NCBI GenBank assembly: GCA_003017855.1
Contig: PYER01000027.1
Coordinates: 1-40,234 of the forward strand
Direction: 5' to 3'
DNA: 40,234 nt
DNA from: a filamentous cyanobacterium CCT1
GTDB lineage: Bacteria > Cyanobacteriota > Cyanobacteriia > Phormidesmidales > Phormidesmidaceae
The notes beneath the pieces are model-generated. The model had not been told where the DNA came from and did not search any database. It saw only the letters and a program-made list of their open reading frames with translations. Below, piece by piece: positions 7,996 through 16,270 of this stretch (its first letter is position 1; every line of letters begins with the position of its first letter). Position numbers and translations under genes: made by a program.

Positions 7996-9351
7996 ATGAA
8001 CTCTGATGAACGGCAGATTGTTAAGCGTAAGCGTGGAGTGGTGCTGAGTGGCCCAGGGCAAGAGCGCTTGCGAGGTGCGATCGCCGATCTTGAAGCCCAG
8101 CAAAACAGCGCCACTCCCTACAGCGCCGAAGAGCTGAGCCGCATTACCGGCGTGTCGCCCTCCACCATTCGGCGCCTGCGGGCGGCCAAATCGGGCATTG
8201 ACCAGCGCAGTTTGCAGCAGATTTTTAATGCCCTCAATCTAGAGCTCTCCGAGGGCGACTTTCAGTGGGTTGATCGCACCGAGGCCGAGATCGCCGCCGA
8301 GGAGTTAGCCAAGAACCCTCAAACCCCTACGGCTTACCGCTATCCTGACGGGCCGCTGCAGCTGGCGTCGCCGTTGTACATTGCGCGATCGCCCATCGAA
8401 GAATTGGCCTTTCAAGAAATCACACAACCCGGCTGCGTGGTGCGCATTAAAGCGCCGCCTCAGTTTGGCAAAAGCTCGCTGCTGCTGCGCATTGTGCACC
8501 AGGCCCAGCAGTTGGGCTACGCCACGGCAGCGATCGACCTGCAACAGGTAGGGGACGAGATTCTGGGCGACTGCGAGCGCTTTTTGCAGTGGTTTTGTGC
8601 CACCCTGGCCCTCAAACTCGGTGTCGAGGCCGACCCCGCCACCGCCTGGAATCAGCTGGTCGGTAGCCAGCTCAGCGCCACCCTCTTTGTGCGGGAGCAG
8701 GTGCTGCGCAGCGTCAACCGTCCGGTGTTGCTGGCGATTAACGACCTTGGCCGCGTGTTTGAGCACCCGGCTACCGCCCAGGGGTTTTTGCCACTGCTGC
8801 GATCGTGGTATGAAGAAGCGGGCCACGACGACCTGTGGCAGCACCTGCGCCTGGTGGTGACCTACTCCACCGACAGCTACCTGCCGCTGGATATCAACTA
8901 TTCTCCCTTCAATGTTGGCCTGCCCCTAGCCCTGCCAGAGTTTACAGCGGCGCAGGTGCTAGAGCTGGCGAGGGTGTACGGGCTGGACTGGGGCGATCGC
9001 GAAGCCGACCAGCTCCTCGCTCTGATGGGTGGGCATCCCTCGCTAGTGCATGGGGCGATCTACCACCTCAGCCGCGAACTATTGAGTTTGGACGAGCTGT
9101 TGCAGACCGCCAGCACGGCCCAGGGCATTTACAGCGGCCACTTGCAAAAGCTGCTGGCCACGGTGCGATCGCAGCCGCACCTGGAAGAACCGCTGCGATC
9201 GTTGGTGATGAGCGAGGAGACCGTTTTTCTGGAGCCCCTGCTGGCTTACCAGCTCGAAGGCACCGGGTTAGTTAAAGGCTCAGCCGAGGGCTGGCAGATC
9301 AGCCGCGAACTCTACCGCCAATATTTTCAGCAGACGCTATTTGTCGAATAA
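7996..9351 (+). CDS. HTH-AAA (AAA_35-like) STAND NTPase
   Basis: I chose the ATG at 7996 (451 residues); the frame stays open 38 codons further upstream, but that part is unlike the family. Residues ~8-85 are a helix-turn-helix head (KRKRGVVLSGPGQERLRGAI... YSAEELSRITGVSPSTIRRL), of the type found in front of cyanobacterial WD40/NTPase proteins. An AAA-like domain follows, with Walker A in APPQFGKSSLLLRI near residue 150 and a probable Walker B in PVLLAINDLGRVF, where the usual acidic pair is reduced to ND. A winged-helix-like region closes the chain. The family switches between ADP and ATP states on sensing a ligand. No sensor repeat or effector is fused here, so it may work with the neighbouring proteins. 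The modified Walker B may lower hydrolysis. Confidence 0.8.
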   Translation: MNSDERQIVKRKRGVVLSGPGQERLRGAIADLEAQQNSATPYSAEELSRITGVSPSTIRRLRAAKSGIDQRSLQQIFNALNLELSEGDFQWVDRTEAEIAAEELAKNPQTPTAYRYPDGPLQLASPLYIARSPIEELAFQEITQPGCVVRIKAPPQFGKSSLLLRIVHQAQQLGYATAAIDLQQVGDEILGDCERFLQWFCATLALKLGVEADPATAWNQLVGSQLSATLFVREQVLRSVNRPVLLAINDLGRVFEHPATAQGFLPLLRSWYEEAGHDDLWQHLRLVVTYSTDSYLPLDINYSPFNVGLPLALPEFTAAQVLELARVYGLDWGDREADQLLALMGGHPSLVHGAIYHLSRELLSLDELLQTASTAQGIYSGHLQKLLATVRSQPHLEEPLRSLVMSEETVFLEPLLAYQLEGTGLVKGSAEGWQISRELYRQYFQQTLFVE

Positions 9352-9471
9352 ATCCATAGGTGTACGCTACATCCACCCTAGCGATATCAGCGGTGGCAGG
9401 GTAGGAATCTGCCCCCAAGGCGGCCGCCCTTTACAATAGAGGCAACTGTCGCCACACCTCTAAGTCGGCCT

Positions 9472-10008
9472 ATGCGATCGCCCGCCACTGCAACCCCCCT
9501 AGAGGCTTTCCTTCGCCAACCCAACATTGAAGGCTCCCCCGCCTGGGAGTTTGTCAACGGGCGCGCCCAGCAGAAACCCATGCCCACCTTGTTTCACTCT
9601 CGCCTCCAGCGCAATTTGGTAAATGCTATTAACAGCCAAACCACCGAATATGAGGCGATTCAGGAGCTGCGCTGCGTTGTGCCGCCTTTCTCGCCAGTGC
9701 CAGATATTGTCGTTGTGGCCAGCGATCGCCTGCCCGAAGACGATGGGCCATTGCCCGGTGCCCCAGACTGGCTGATCGAAATTCGCTCCACCGATCAAAG
9801 CACCTTAGATCTGCAAAACAAAATTCTGCATTGTTTGGGCAATGGCACTCAGCTCGCCTGGTTAATTGACCTCCAACGCCAACAGGTTTGGGTGTGGCAA
9901 GGGCAAGACCTGCCAATGATTTATGCTGGCTCAGAGCTGCTGCCTACTATCGGGGATATTCCTAGCTTTGCGGTAGAGACAGTTATGGCTATGGCTCGCC
10001 AGCGATAG
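9472..10008 (+). CDS. Uma2-family (DUF820) putative restriction-like nuclease
   Basis: A 178-residue protein of the size usual for the family. It shows the Uma2 layout: PAWEFVNGRAQQKPMPTLFHSRLQRNL near the N-terminus, then PVPDIVVVASDRLPE, PDWLIEIRSTDQSTLDLQNKI and the tail LAWLIDLQRQQVWVWQ. The Asp in PDIVVV and the Glu in IEIRS correspond to the PD-(D/E)xK nuclease core; the usual last Lys or Ser-Pro after the Glu is Arg-Ser here. These proteins are extremely numerous in cyanobacteria; many are thought to be domesticated nucleases and their targets are unknown. The gene stands alone, 120 bp after the STAND gene. Confidence 0.85.
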   Translation: MRSPATATPLEAFLRQPNIEGSPAWEFVNGRAQQKPMPTLFHSRLQRNLVNAINSQTTEYEAIQELRCVVPPFSPVPDIVVVASDRLPEDDGPLPGAPDWLIEIRSTDQSTLDLQNKILHCLGNGTQLAWLIDLQRQQVWVWQGQDLPMIYAGSELLPTIGDIPSFAVETVMAMARQR

Positions 10009-10031
10009 CTGTTAGTAAGCGGCAAAGAAAG

Positions 10032-10262
10032 CTAATCTACGTGATAAGCAGTAATCGCAATCTTACCGTCAGGGCTATAGATAGCTTCGATGCGTCTGTG
10101 CTCTAGATGGCTCCACCAGACCTTGATACGGTTGCCTTGGGCGGGCGCTGAACCCACCCTTTGATAGCCTTCCGCTAAAAGCAGAGCTTCAAATGTTTCG
10201 ACGGGCAATATTCTAGAAGTGATTTGTGGAATCCCGTCCAGCTTATGTTTATCGAGGGTCAT
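10032..10262 (-). CDS. Small protein of unknown function, second gene of an overlapping pair
   Basis: A 76-residue protein (MTLDKHKLDGIPQITSRILP...). The ATG at 10262 is chosen because it overlaps the end of the upstream gene by 14 bp, a sign of translational coupling; the frame is open further upstream but only out of phase with a better gene. The C-terminal half (RIKVWWSHLEHRRIEAIYSPDGKIAITAYHVD) has the look of a compact beta-rich domain. I do not recognise a named family. The small two-gene overlapping layout recalls toxin-antitoxin or immunity pairs, which is only a suggestion. Confidence 0.6.
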   Translation of the reverse strand: MTLDKHKLDGIPQITSRILPVETFEALLLAEGYQRVGSAPAQGNRIKVWWSHLEHRRIEAIYSPDGKIAITAYHVD

Positions 10263-10506
10263 AGTCACCCTGATAGGTGCTGAAAATGCGATAGCCCGGT
10301 AGCACGATCGCAACACCCGCATTACTGTGGATGGTGCCTGGATAGTCTTTCTCCGGCAAACTGCCACCCAGCCGCACCTTAATTGGCCCCAGCCAAAGGT
10401 AAAACCCAGGAATGAGGCAATCAAGACTATAAGCGATCGCCCTCAACTGCGGCTCATTACCACCGGGATAAGCAGAAGGCTGCGGCTGAGAGTCGTCGGT
10501 CAACAT
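10249..10506 (-). CDS. Small protein of unknown function, first gene of an overlapping pair
   Basis: An 85-residue protein with ATG at 10506. It is moderately hydrophobic in the middle (LDCLIPGFYLWLGPIKVRLGG) but has no convincing signal peptide or membrane helix. Its stop lies inside the start region of the next gene. Phrases such as PGTIHSNAGVAIVLPGYRIFSTYQGDYDPR suggest a folded small domain. No family is recognised. It is divergent from the antitoxin-like gene at 10609, about 100 bp away. Confidence 0.55.
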   Translation of the reverse strand: MLTDDSQPQPSAYPGGNEPQLRAIAYSLDCLIPGFYLWLGPIKVRLGGSLPEKDYPGTIHSNAGVAIVLPGYRIFSTYQGDYDPR

Positions 10507-10608
10507 AACGTTGGTCCAAATACTGAACGCTTATCACCAGTCTATAGGTAGGTCGCAATAGAGTCGCAATAGAATTGACCCAACCAACCAAAACGCGCCC
10601 CTACCTCT

Positions 10609-10833
10609 ATGGCCACCTCCCTTGAAGACGCTCTCAATACCGTTAGCCAACTAACCCCAGAGCGACAGGCCATGCTGGTTGAAATCATTCACAATCGTCT
10701 GATTGAAGCCCGCCGCGAAATTGCAGAAGATGCCAAGACATCCATCGCCGCTTTCCATGAAGGTGAGCTACAGCCCCAGTCAGCGGCAGCTATCATTGCC
10801 GAATTGCAAAGCCTCTCCAAAGAAAGCCAATGA
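10609..10833 (+). CDS. Antitoxin-like small protein
   Basis: A 74-residue acidic helical protein: MATSLEDALNTVSQLTPERQAMLVEIIHNRLIEARREIAEDAKTSI and so on. The pattern 'L..ALN.V.QL.PE.QAML.EII..R.IEARR.EIA.DA..SI.AF..G.L.PQSA...I.EL' is that of small cyanobacterial antitoxins that normally precede a RelE/ParE-like toxin by a stop-start overlap. Here the stop overlaps an ATG (ATGA at 10830-10833), but the following frame is only 32 codons, so the toxin seems lost. The identity as antitoxin comes from pattern memory rather than from a catalytic motif. Confidence 0.6.
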   Translation: MATSLEDALNTVSQLTPERQAMLVEIIHNRLIEARREIAEDAKTSIAAFHEGELQPQSAAAIIAELQSLSKESQ

Positions 10834-10928
10834 GGTCATTATTCCGCTTGATATTGGCACCCACGACGAAGTTTATTGAGCAGAGAACATTAGTTGCTGC
10901 ATTTGTCAGTCAATTTAGCGTGAGCTAA
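10830..10928 (+). pseudogene. Possible truncated toxin remnant
   Basis: A 32-codon frame starting at an ATG that overlaps the antitoxin-like stop (ATGA). It begins MRSLFRLILAPTTKF, similar in style to the start of RelE/ParE-like toxins found in this position, then ends at 10928. A full toxin would need about 90 to 120 codons. It may be a decayed toxin gene or chance. Confidence 0.3.
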
Positions 10929-10986
10929 CAGCCAGTTAAATGATCTAACTCATCGCATAATAGAGCGCAACCCGCCCTAAGCTGCC

Positions 10987-13900
10987 TTGCCTGTGATCAC
11001 CCCCTCGTTTTACAAAGTTGGCGGCTGCCTCCACGCCGAGGCCAACACCTACGTGGTGCGCCAGGCCGATATGGACTTGGTGGCGGCGTTGCAGGCGCAA
11101 GAATTTTGCTATGTGTTTAGCGCCCGGCAGATGGGCAAATCTTCCCTGCTGGTGCGGGCTAAGGCCGAGTTGCAGCAGGCTGGGGGGCATTGCGCCTATC
11201 TGGATATGACCCGCCTAGGCAGTAACGGCCTCACTCAAGCTCAGTGGTATACCGGCGTGGGGGTGAGCCTGCTGCAAAGCCTAAATTTGCTCCGCCAGGT
11301 GAACTTTTTGACCTGGTGGCAAGAACGGGAAAGCCTGCCCCTGGTGCAGCGGTTGAATCAACTGGTGGAGGAGGTGCTGCTGCCCGCCACCGGGGATGCG
11401 CCGGTTTACATTCTTGTGGATGAGATCGATGGGCTGCTGAGCCTCGACTTTTCTACCGACGATTTCTTTGCCTGGATGCGATCGTGCTACAACCTGCGTG
11501 CCCACGACCCGCGCTACCGCCGCCTTACCTTTGCCATATTTGGCGTCGCCACCCCTGCCGACCTGATTGCCGACAAGCAGCGCACCCCCTTCAACGTCGG
11601 TCAGGCCATTTCTTTGGCAGGCTTTACCCTGGCTGAGAGTGCGCCCCTGCAACAGGGGCTAGAGGGTTTGGTAGATTGCCCCCAGGCAGTGCTCAAGGCC
11701 ATTTTGGACTGGACGGGTGGCCAGCCGTTTCTAACCCAAAAGCTGTGTCAGATCGCGGTGAAAAACGCCCAGCAGGCTGAGACGGTGCCCCTACACCTTT
11801 CCCCTGGCATGGCCGAGTTTTGGGTGGAGGGGTTGGTAAAAGCCGCCCTGCTCGACCATTGGGAAGCCCAGGACGAGCCTATTCATCTGCGTACCATTCG
11901 CGACCACTTGTTCTGGCACCAAAACCGCACCGCCAGAATTTTGGGCCTGTACCAGCAGCTGTTGCAGGGCGAAGCGGTGCAATCTGACGACAGTCGCGAG
12001 CAGAGCGACCTGCTGCTGTCGGGGCTGGTGGTACGCCGGGGCAACGACCTGGCGATTAAAAACCGCATTTACCGGGAGGTGTTTATCCTCGACTGGGTGA
12101 ACCGCCAGCTGCGCCGTCTGCGCCCCTACGCCACGGCCCTGGAGGGGTGGTTGGCCAGCGATCGCACCAACCCCACCTACCTCCTCCGGGGCCAAACTCT
12201 GCTGGAAGCCGAAAGCTGGGCGCGGGACAAAAGCCTCAGCGATGTCGATTACCAGTTCCTCGCCGCCAGTCAGGATGCTGAGCGGCAGGAGATTCAGCAA
12301 AAGCTGGATGCCAAGGCTGAGAGTGAGCGGTTTTTTCGGCAGCTGGCCGAAGCGGTACCCCAGATCGTATGGATTGTGGAGCCAGACGGCAGCCTGTCCT
12401 ACAGCAACCAGCAGGGCCATGAGTTTTCGGGAAAATCCATTGACCAGTTTCAGGGCTGGCAGCGGGTGGAGGTGATTCACCCGGAGGACCGCGATCGCAG
12501 CCGCACCGCCTGGCAAACCGCCCTGGCCACCGGGCAACCCTACGAAGTAGAGCTGAGAATGCAGGATGCCGACGGCCAATACCGCTGGTTTTTGAACCGG
12601 GCCGTGCCCATTCGCGATGCCGCCGGGCAGGTGGTGAAATGGTTTGGCACCAGCACTGATCTCGATGACGTCAAGCGCAGCGAAGAGGCTAGGCGGCTGA
12701 AGGAGCGGTTTCGACTCCAACGATGGCTGTTGGGAGCGGTGAGTGCGGGGTTTGCGATCGCCACCTCCCTCGGCCTCTACGCCTTTGCCCAGCGGCACCA
12801 GGCCACCCTGCGAGAAATTGAGGCGATCACCAGCTTGGCCGATGCCCAATTTGCCTCCGGCAACCGGCTCGATGCCCTCGTCACCGCTCTCCAGGCCCAG
12901 ACCCGGCTCGACAATCTGCGATCGGTGCCCGAGGAACTGGCCAGCTTGAGCGATCGCGAGCTGCGCCGCGCCACCTTTCAAGCCCTGGAATGGAACCGCT
13001 TCAATGGCCACCTGGGCCGAGTGCGCGGCCTGAGCGTGAGCCCCGACGGCGACCTGATCGCCGCCACCTACCAAAAAGAGGCCACCCTGATCTGGGGCAG
13101 GGATGGCATCCTGATAGCCCGTCTCCCTGGCACCGCCAGGGGTGCCGACTTTAGCCCCGACGGGCAAACTCTGGCCACCGCTGAGGATGACAGCACCGTG
13201 CGACTCTGGCGGCGAGATGGCACCCTGGTGGCCACGCTACAGGGCCACCAAAAACCAGTCAAGGGTGTCGCCTTTAGCCCCGATGGTCAGCAGATTGCCT
13301 CTGTCGGCAGCGATCGCACCATCAAACTCTGGAGCCGCGACGGTCAGCTGCTCAGCACCCTAACCGGGCATAGCGGCACCGTTTGGGATGTGGCCTATAG
13401 CCCAGACGGGCAGCAAATCGCCTCCGCCAGCGACGACAACACCGTGCGGATCTGGAATCGGGATGGCACCTCAGTGCGCGCCCTCACCAACCCCGTTCCC
13501 TCCACCGAGGGCGAAAACCATCTGCACAGTGTGGACTACAGCCCAGATGGGCAAACCCTGGTGGCGGGCGATGCCTACGGCAACATCATTTGGTGGAATG
13601 CCGATGGCACCCTGCAAAAAATTACCTCCGAGCATCGCAAGACCGTCGATGACCTGGCCTTTAGCCCCGACGGGCAAACCCTGGCCTCCGGCAGTTGGGA
13701 TGACACAGTTAAGCTCTGGAACCGCGATGGTACCGTTATTCGCACTATTTATGCTCACCCCAGCGGCACCCTGGCCTTGGGCTTTAGCCCAGACGGGCAG
13801 CGGTTGATTTCGGGCGGGGAGGATGATTTGGTGCGAACCTGGCAGCTCACTGCGCCCGAGTTAACTACCCTACGGGGCCATCGCGCCTCGGTGTGGGGAG

Positions 13901-14952
13901 TGGCGATCGCCCCCGACGGCAATTCCATCGTTTCCTCCAGCTCCGACGGCACGCTCAAACTGTGGAACCGGGAGGGTCAACTGCGACGCACCCTCACCCT
14001 CGACCAGGGCACTCTCTGGGCAGTAGATATCAGCCCCGACCAGTCCACCCTGGCCGCCGTTAGCAACGCTGGAATCCTCACCCTATGGGGAATGGATGGC
14101 ACGCAACTGAACACCATCAAAGCCCATACCGATACGGCATTTGATGTCACCTTTAGCCCAGACAATCGCGAAATTGCTACCGCTGGCTGGGATGGTCAGG
14201 TGAAGCTCTGGCGGCCCGATGGCACCCTGATTCAGACCCTGCAAAGACCCCCCGATACCCGTGTAGCCCAAGATCTCAATTCTCCTGAAAACTCCCTTAA
14301 AAACCGCCTCAATGCCGTAGCCTTTAGCCCCGATAGCCAGCGGCTGGCGATGGCCGGTCTAGACGAGAAAATTCACCTCTGGCAGCGCAGTGGCACCGGT
14401 ACTTTTTCCCCGCAGCCAAGCAAAGTGCTCACAGGCCACGACGACACCATCTGGGATGTGGCTTTTAGTCCAGACGGCACGATGCTCGCCAGCGCCAGCG
14501 AAGATACGACAATCAAGCTCTGGTCCCTGGAAGGGAAGCTGATTCGTACCCTGGAGGGGCATCGCGATCGCGTCAACGCCGTCACCTTCATTCCCCCCAA
14601 CTCGGGTCTGCCCGAGGCCTGGGGCACCGTCATCGCCTCCGCCAGTTGGGACCACACCGTTAAACTCTGGTCCCTCGACGGCACCCTGCGCCTCACCCTC
14701 GAAGGCCACGAAGAACGCGCCCTGGACGTAAATTTCTACCCTGCCACCAGCACCCACGGCCCCCTACTGGCCTCCGCTGGTCTCGACAATGCAGTTATTC
14801 TCTGGCCCCTCGATCGCGTTCTAGAGCGAGAGCAAATTCACGACTACGGCTGTCAATGGGTGCGCGAGTACCTGCAAACCAACCCGCAGGAGCCATCTAG
14901 GACGCTATGCCAACCTGTATTTGAGTTCAGAAAAGGGAGCGCTGCGCCGTAG
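10987..14952 (+). CDS. Membrane-anchored STAND protein: AAA-PAS-TM-14x WD40
   Basis: A 1321-residue protein. The start is a TTG at 10987 or a GTG at 10993; no ATG fits, and the family usually begins just before 'Y.VGGCL..EA.TYV.RQAD'. Order: AAA_35-type NTPase (about 1-330, Walker A SARQMGKSSLL near 45-55, Walker B YILVDEID near 142), winged-helix region to about 430, a PAS domain with PAC tail (about 447-560: FFRQLAEAVPQIVWIVEPDG... GTSTDLDD), a charged stretch, one membrane helix (about 579-600), then 14 WD40 repeats (about 675-1290), enough for two seven-bladed propellers. Most blades end in W-x-x-D/E-G-T/Q-L, an unusual uniform blade ending. The PAS domain and WD40 propellers are probable sensors placed on opposite sides of the membrane helix, with the NTPase as switch. 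The ligand is unknown. Confidence 0.9.
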   Translation: MPVITPSFYKVGGCLHAEANTYVVRQADMDLVAALQAQEFCYVFSARQMGKSSLLVRAKAELQQAGGHCAYLDMTRLGSNGLTQAQWYTGVGVSLLQSLNLLRQVNFLTWWQERESLPLVQRLNQLVEEVLLPATGDAPVYILVDEIDGLLSLDFSTDDFFAWMRSCYNLRAHDPRYRRLTFAIFGVATPADLIADKQRTPFNVGQAISLAGFTLAESAPLQQGLEGLVDCPQAVLKAILDWTGGQPFLTQKLCQIAVKNAQQAETVPLHLSPGMAEFWVEGLVKAALLDHWEAQDEPIHLRTIRDHLFWHQNRTARILGLYQQLLQGEAVQSDDSREQSDLLLSGLVVRRGNDLAIKNRIYREVFILDWVNRQLRRLRPYATALEGWLASDRTNPTYLLRGQTLLEAESWARDKSLSDVDYQFLAASQDAERQEIQQKLDAKAESERFFRQLAEAVPQIVWIVEPDGSLSYSNQQGHEFSGKSIDQFQGWQRVEVIHPEDRDRSRTAWQTALATGQPYEVELRMQDADGQYRWFLNRAVPIRDAAGQVVKWFGTSTDLDDVKRSEEARRLKERFRLQRWLLGAVSAGFAIATSLGLYAFAQRHQATLREIEAITSLADAQFASGNRLDALVTALQAQTRLDNLRSVPEELASLSDRELRRATFQALEWNRFNGHLGRVRGLSVSPDGDLIAATYQKEATLIWGRDGILIARLPGTARGADFSPDGQTLATAEDDSTVRLWRRDGTLVATLQGHQKPVKGVAFSPDGQQIASVGSDRTIKLWSRDGQLLSTLTGHSGTVWDVAYSPDGQQIASASDDNTVRIWNRDGTSVRALTNPVPSTEGENHLHSVDYSPDGQTLVAGDAYGNIIWWNADGTLQKITSEHRKTVDDLAFSPDGQTLASGSWDDTVKLWNRDGTVIRTIYAHPSGTLALGFSPDGQRLISGGEDDLVRTWQLTAPELTTLRGHRASVWGVAIAPDGNSIVSSSSDGTLKLWNREGQLRRTLTLDQGTLWAVDISPDQSTLAAVSNAGILTLWGMDGTQLNTIKAHTDTAFDVTFSPDNREIATAGWDGQVKLWRPDGTLIQTLQRPPDTRVAQDLNSPENSLKNRLNAVAFSPDSQRLAMAGLDEKIHLWQRSGTGTFSPQPSKVLTGHDDTIWDVAFSPDGTMLASASEDTTIKLWSLEGKLIRTLEGHRDRVNAVTFIPPNSGLPEAWGTVIASASWDHTVKLWSLDGTLRLTLEGHEERALDVNFYPATSTHGPLLASAGLDNAVILWPLDRVLEREQIHDYGCQWVREYLQTNPQEPSRTLCQPVFEFRKGSAAP

Positions 14953-15051
14953 GTTTGACCACCCCGCCCCAAAGACAAGGGCGATGCCAGATGTAATTAG
15001 ATATCAGGCAATCACACTCTATGGCTAAAGAGCCGCGACTGATTATCTGCG

Positions 15052-15642
15052 ATGAAGCCCTATGGAGTGACCCAGATAGAGAAGATTCCGTTAGCCGGCA
15101 TCGCCAGGGCCACTGGGGTCTCTGATAGTTGGCTACAAGGCCATATCAACACTGGCTATGAGGCCGCACCAAAAGCAGCATAGGTCGTTCCCAAGCCTAA
15201 AGGCAAACTGAAGGTTCAGATGGATGAGCTTTGGTCATTTGTTGACTACAAAGGCAACAAACAGTGGGTCTGGTTGGCCATAGATGCAGACACTCGGGAA
15301 ATCATCGGCTGTCATATCGGCGACCGTTCCTGGGAATCGGCGGTGGCCCGATGGCAGTCCATCCCTGGGGTCTACCGACAGTGTGCCAAGGTCGTCAACA
15401 TCATTCCAAGCAAGCGACATGTGGCTGTTGGCAAAGACAGCAGCTTGACCAGCTACATCGAAAGACTGAACAACTCCTTGAGGCAGCGAATTTCTCGGTT
15501 GGTGAGGAAGACCTTGTCCTTTTCCAAGAAGCTAGAGAATCACATCGGTGCGATCTGGATGTTCATCTATGACTACAATCGCCAGATTAGACAGAAGCTG
15601 GTAGAACGGGAAGAGCCCCTCTTTTCCTGTGTCCTTTACTAA
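15052..15642 (+). pseudogene. IS1-family transposase, disrupted
   Basis: A single frame reads KPYGVTQIEKIPLAGIARATGVS... from 15052 to an in-frame TAG at 15181-15183, then continues VVPKPKGKLKVQMDELWSFV... to 15642. The C-terminal part (IERLNNSLRQRISRLVRKTLSFSKKLENHIGAIW) is unmistakably the IS1/InsB type. Two lesions are visible: the nonsense codon, and a gap between GVYRQCA and IIPSKRH, where relatives have about 10 more residues including the second catalytic Asp (the 'Y(T/S)D.W..Y' motif). It cannot be active. I could not define the terminal inverted repeats. Confidence 0.85.
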
Positions 15643-15892
15643 AATGCACTAACCCCCATTCTGTACCCATTGAAGCGCTAATACTAAATCCTGCTTGGAT
15701 ACCCCCAATACCTCTGGGCGAATGCCATTCGCCCCTACAGGTTGGCCTTTTGAGAATCGGGGGTTTGTGATTCGGATTTGGTAAAAACCCTGATTGTTCC
15801 GTTTAAATCCGTTAAGCGCATACCCAGGCATGGGTGCGATCGCACCTGATGAGCAATCGCTAAATGCCTTAAAACGTAAGCTTTTCAGGGGA
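15643..15892. other. Gene-poor stretch between IS1 remnant and tRNA fragment
   Basis: No coding frame here is convincing. It contains the GGGCGAA palindrome described separately and a 14-bp palindrome GGTGCGATCGCACC (15834-15847) built around a HIP1 octamer. The phrase GGATACCC recurs at about 15697, 16009 and 16301, across the whole 15.6-16.3 kb stretch. Confidence 0.5.
15716..15734. repeat. Perfect palindrome GGGCGAATGCCATTCGCCC
   Basis: A 7-bp perfect stem (GGGCGAA/TTCGCCC) around a 5-base loop, followed by CTAC. Elements of this form (GTAGGGGCGAATGGCATTCGCCC) are common dispersed intergenic repeats in cyanobacteria. It sits in the gene-poor stretch between the IS1 remnant and the tRNA fragment. 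Confidence 0.6.
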
Positions 15893-15939
15893 TGGACGTA
15901 ACTGGACTCGAACCAGTGACCCCCACGATGTCAACGTGG
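15893..15939 (-). tRNA. 3' fragment of tRNA-Val(GAC), 5' half missing
   Basis: On the minus strand the sequence gives a perfect anticodon arm (CCACG-TTGACAT-CGTGG, anticodon GAC), a 5-base variable loop GGGTC, a perfect T arm (ACTGG-TTCGAGT-CCAGT) and an acceptor 3' strand TACGTCC plus discriminator A. The bases 5' of the anticodon arm (beyond 15940) do not form a D arm or a matching acceptor strand GGACGTA. It is therefore about 47 nt of a tRNA gene, not a whole one. Fragments that start in the anticodon arm and run to the 3' end are typical of attachment sites left by integrases that recombine inside tRNA genes. Confidence 0.75.
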
Positions 15940-16270
15940 CTGGCGAAGTAGTCAAAAGTCCTGTTGTGGAGGCTTTCCAGGAAATTCCTATTACATTGAA
16001 TACCCAAAGGATACCCAATCTGAATTTTTGTAATTCTTAAGATTTTTTGATTACCTCCTTATAAGGAGAGTACTACACAAAGCTAGAAGTCTTGCACCAC
16101 AAGGGCATTCACCTCTACACAATGTCCTGCACAATATTTTGCACCCTGCACAGGGCTAAGAGCCTCACACCTAGGGCAACGGTTATCCATCGAGATGTCT
16201 GTGCCCACATCAGCCGCTGTAACAAAAAAGTGGATGACCTCGGGCGACGATATGCCACAGCAGCGCCTCA
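15940..16270. other. Gene-poor stretch next to the tRNA fragment
   Basis: About 330 bp without a supported gene. A 62-codon minus frame at 16083-16271 contains a NRCPRCEALSPV phrase like a zinc ribbon but has no start signal or recognisable family. CTCCTTATAAGGAG at about 16056-16069 is a perfect palindrome. No integrase gene is seen at the edge of the tRNA fragment. Confidence 0.4.

Noticed and set aside
11791-13167. 458-codon minus frame
   Set aside because: It is the antisense shadow of the AAA-PAS-WD40 gene in GC-rich DNA; the plus strand carries the full set of motifs.
15834-15847. Palindrome GGTGCGATCGCACC as an operator
   Set aside because: It contains the HIP1 octamer, which is scattered all over cyanobacterial genomes, and no gene start is near.
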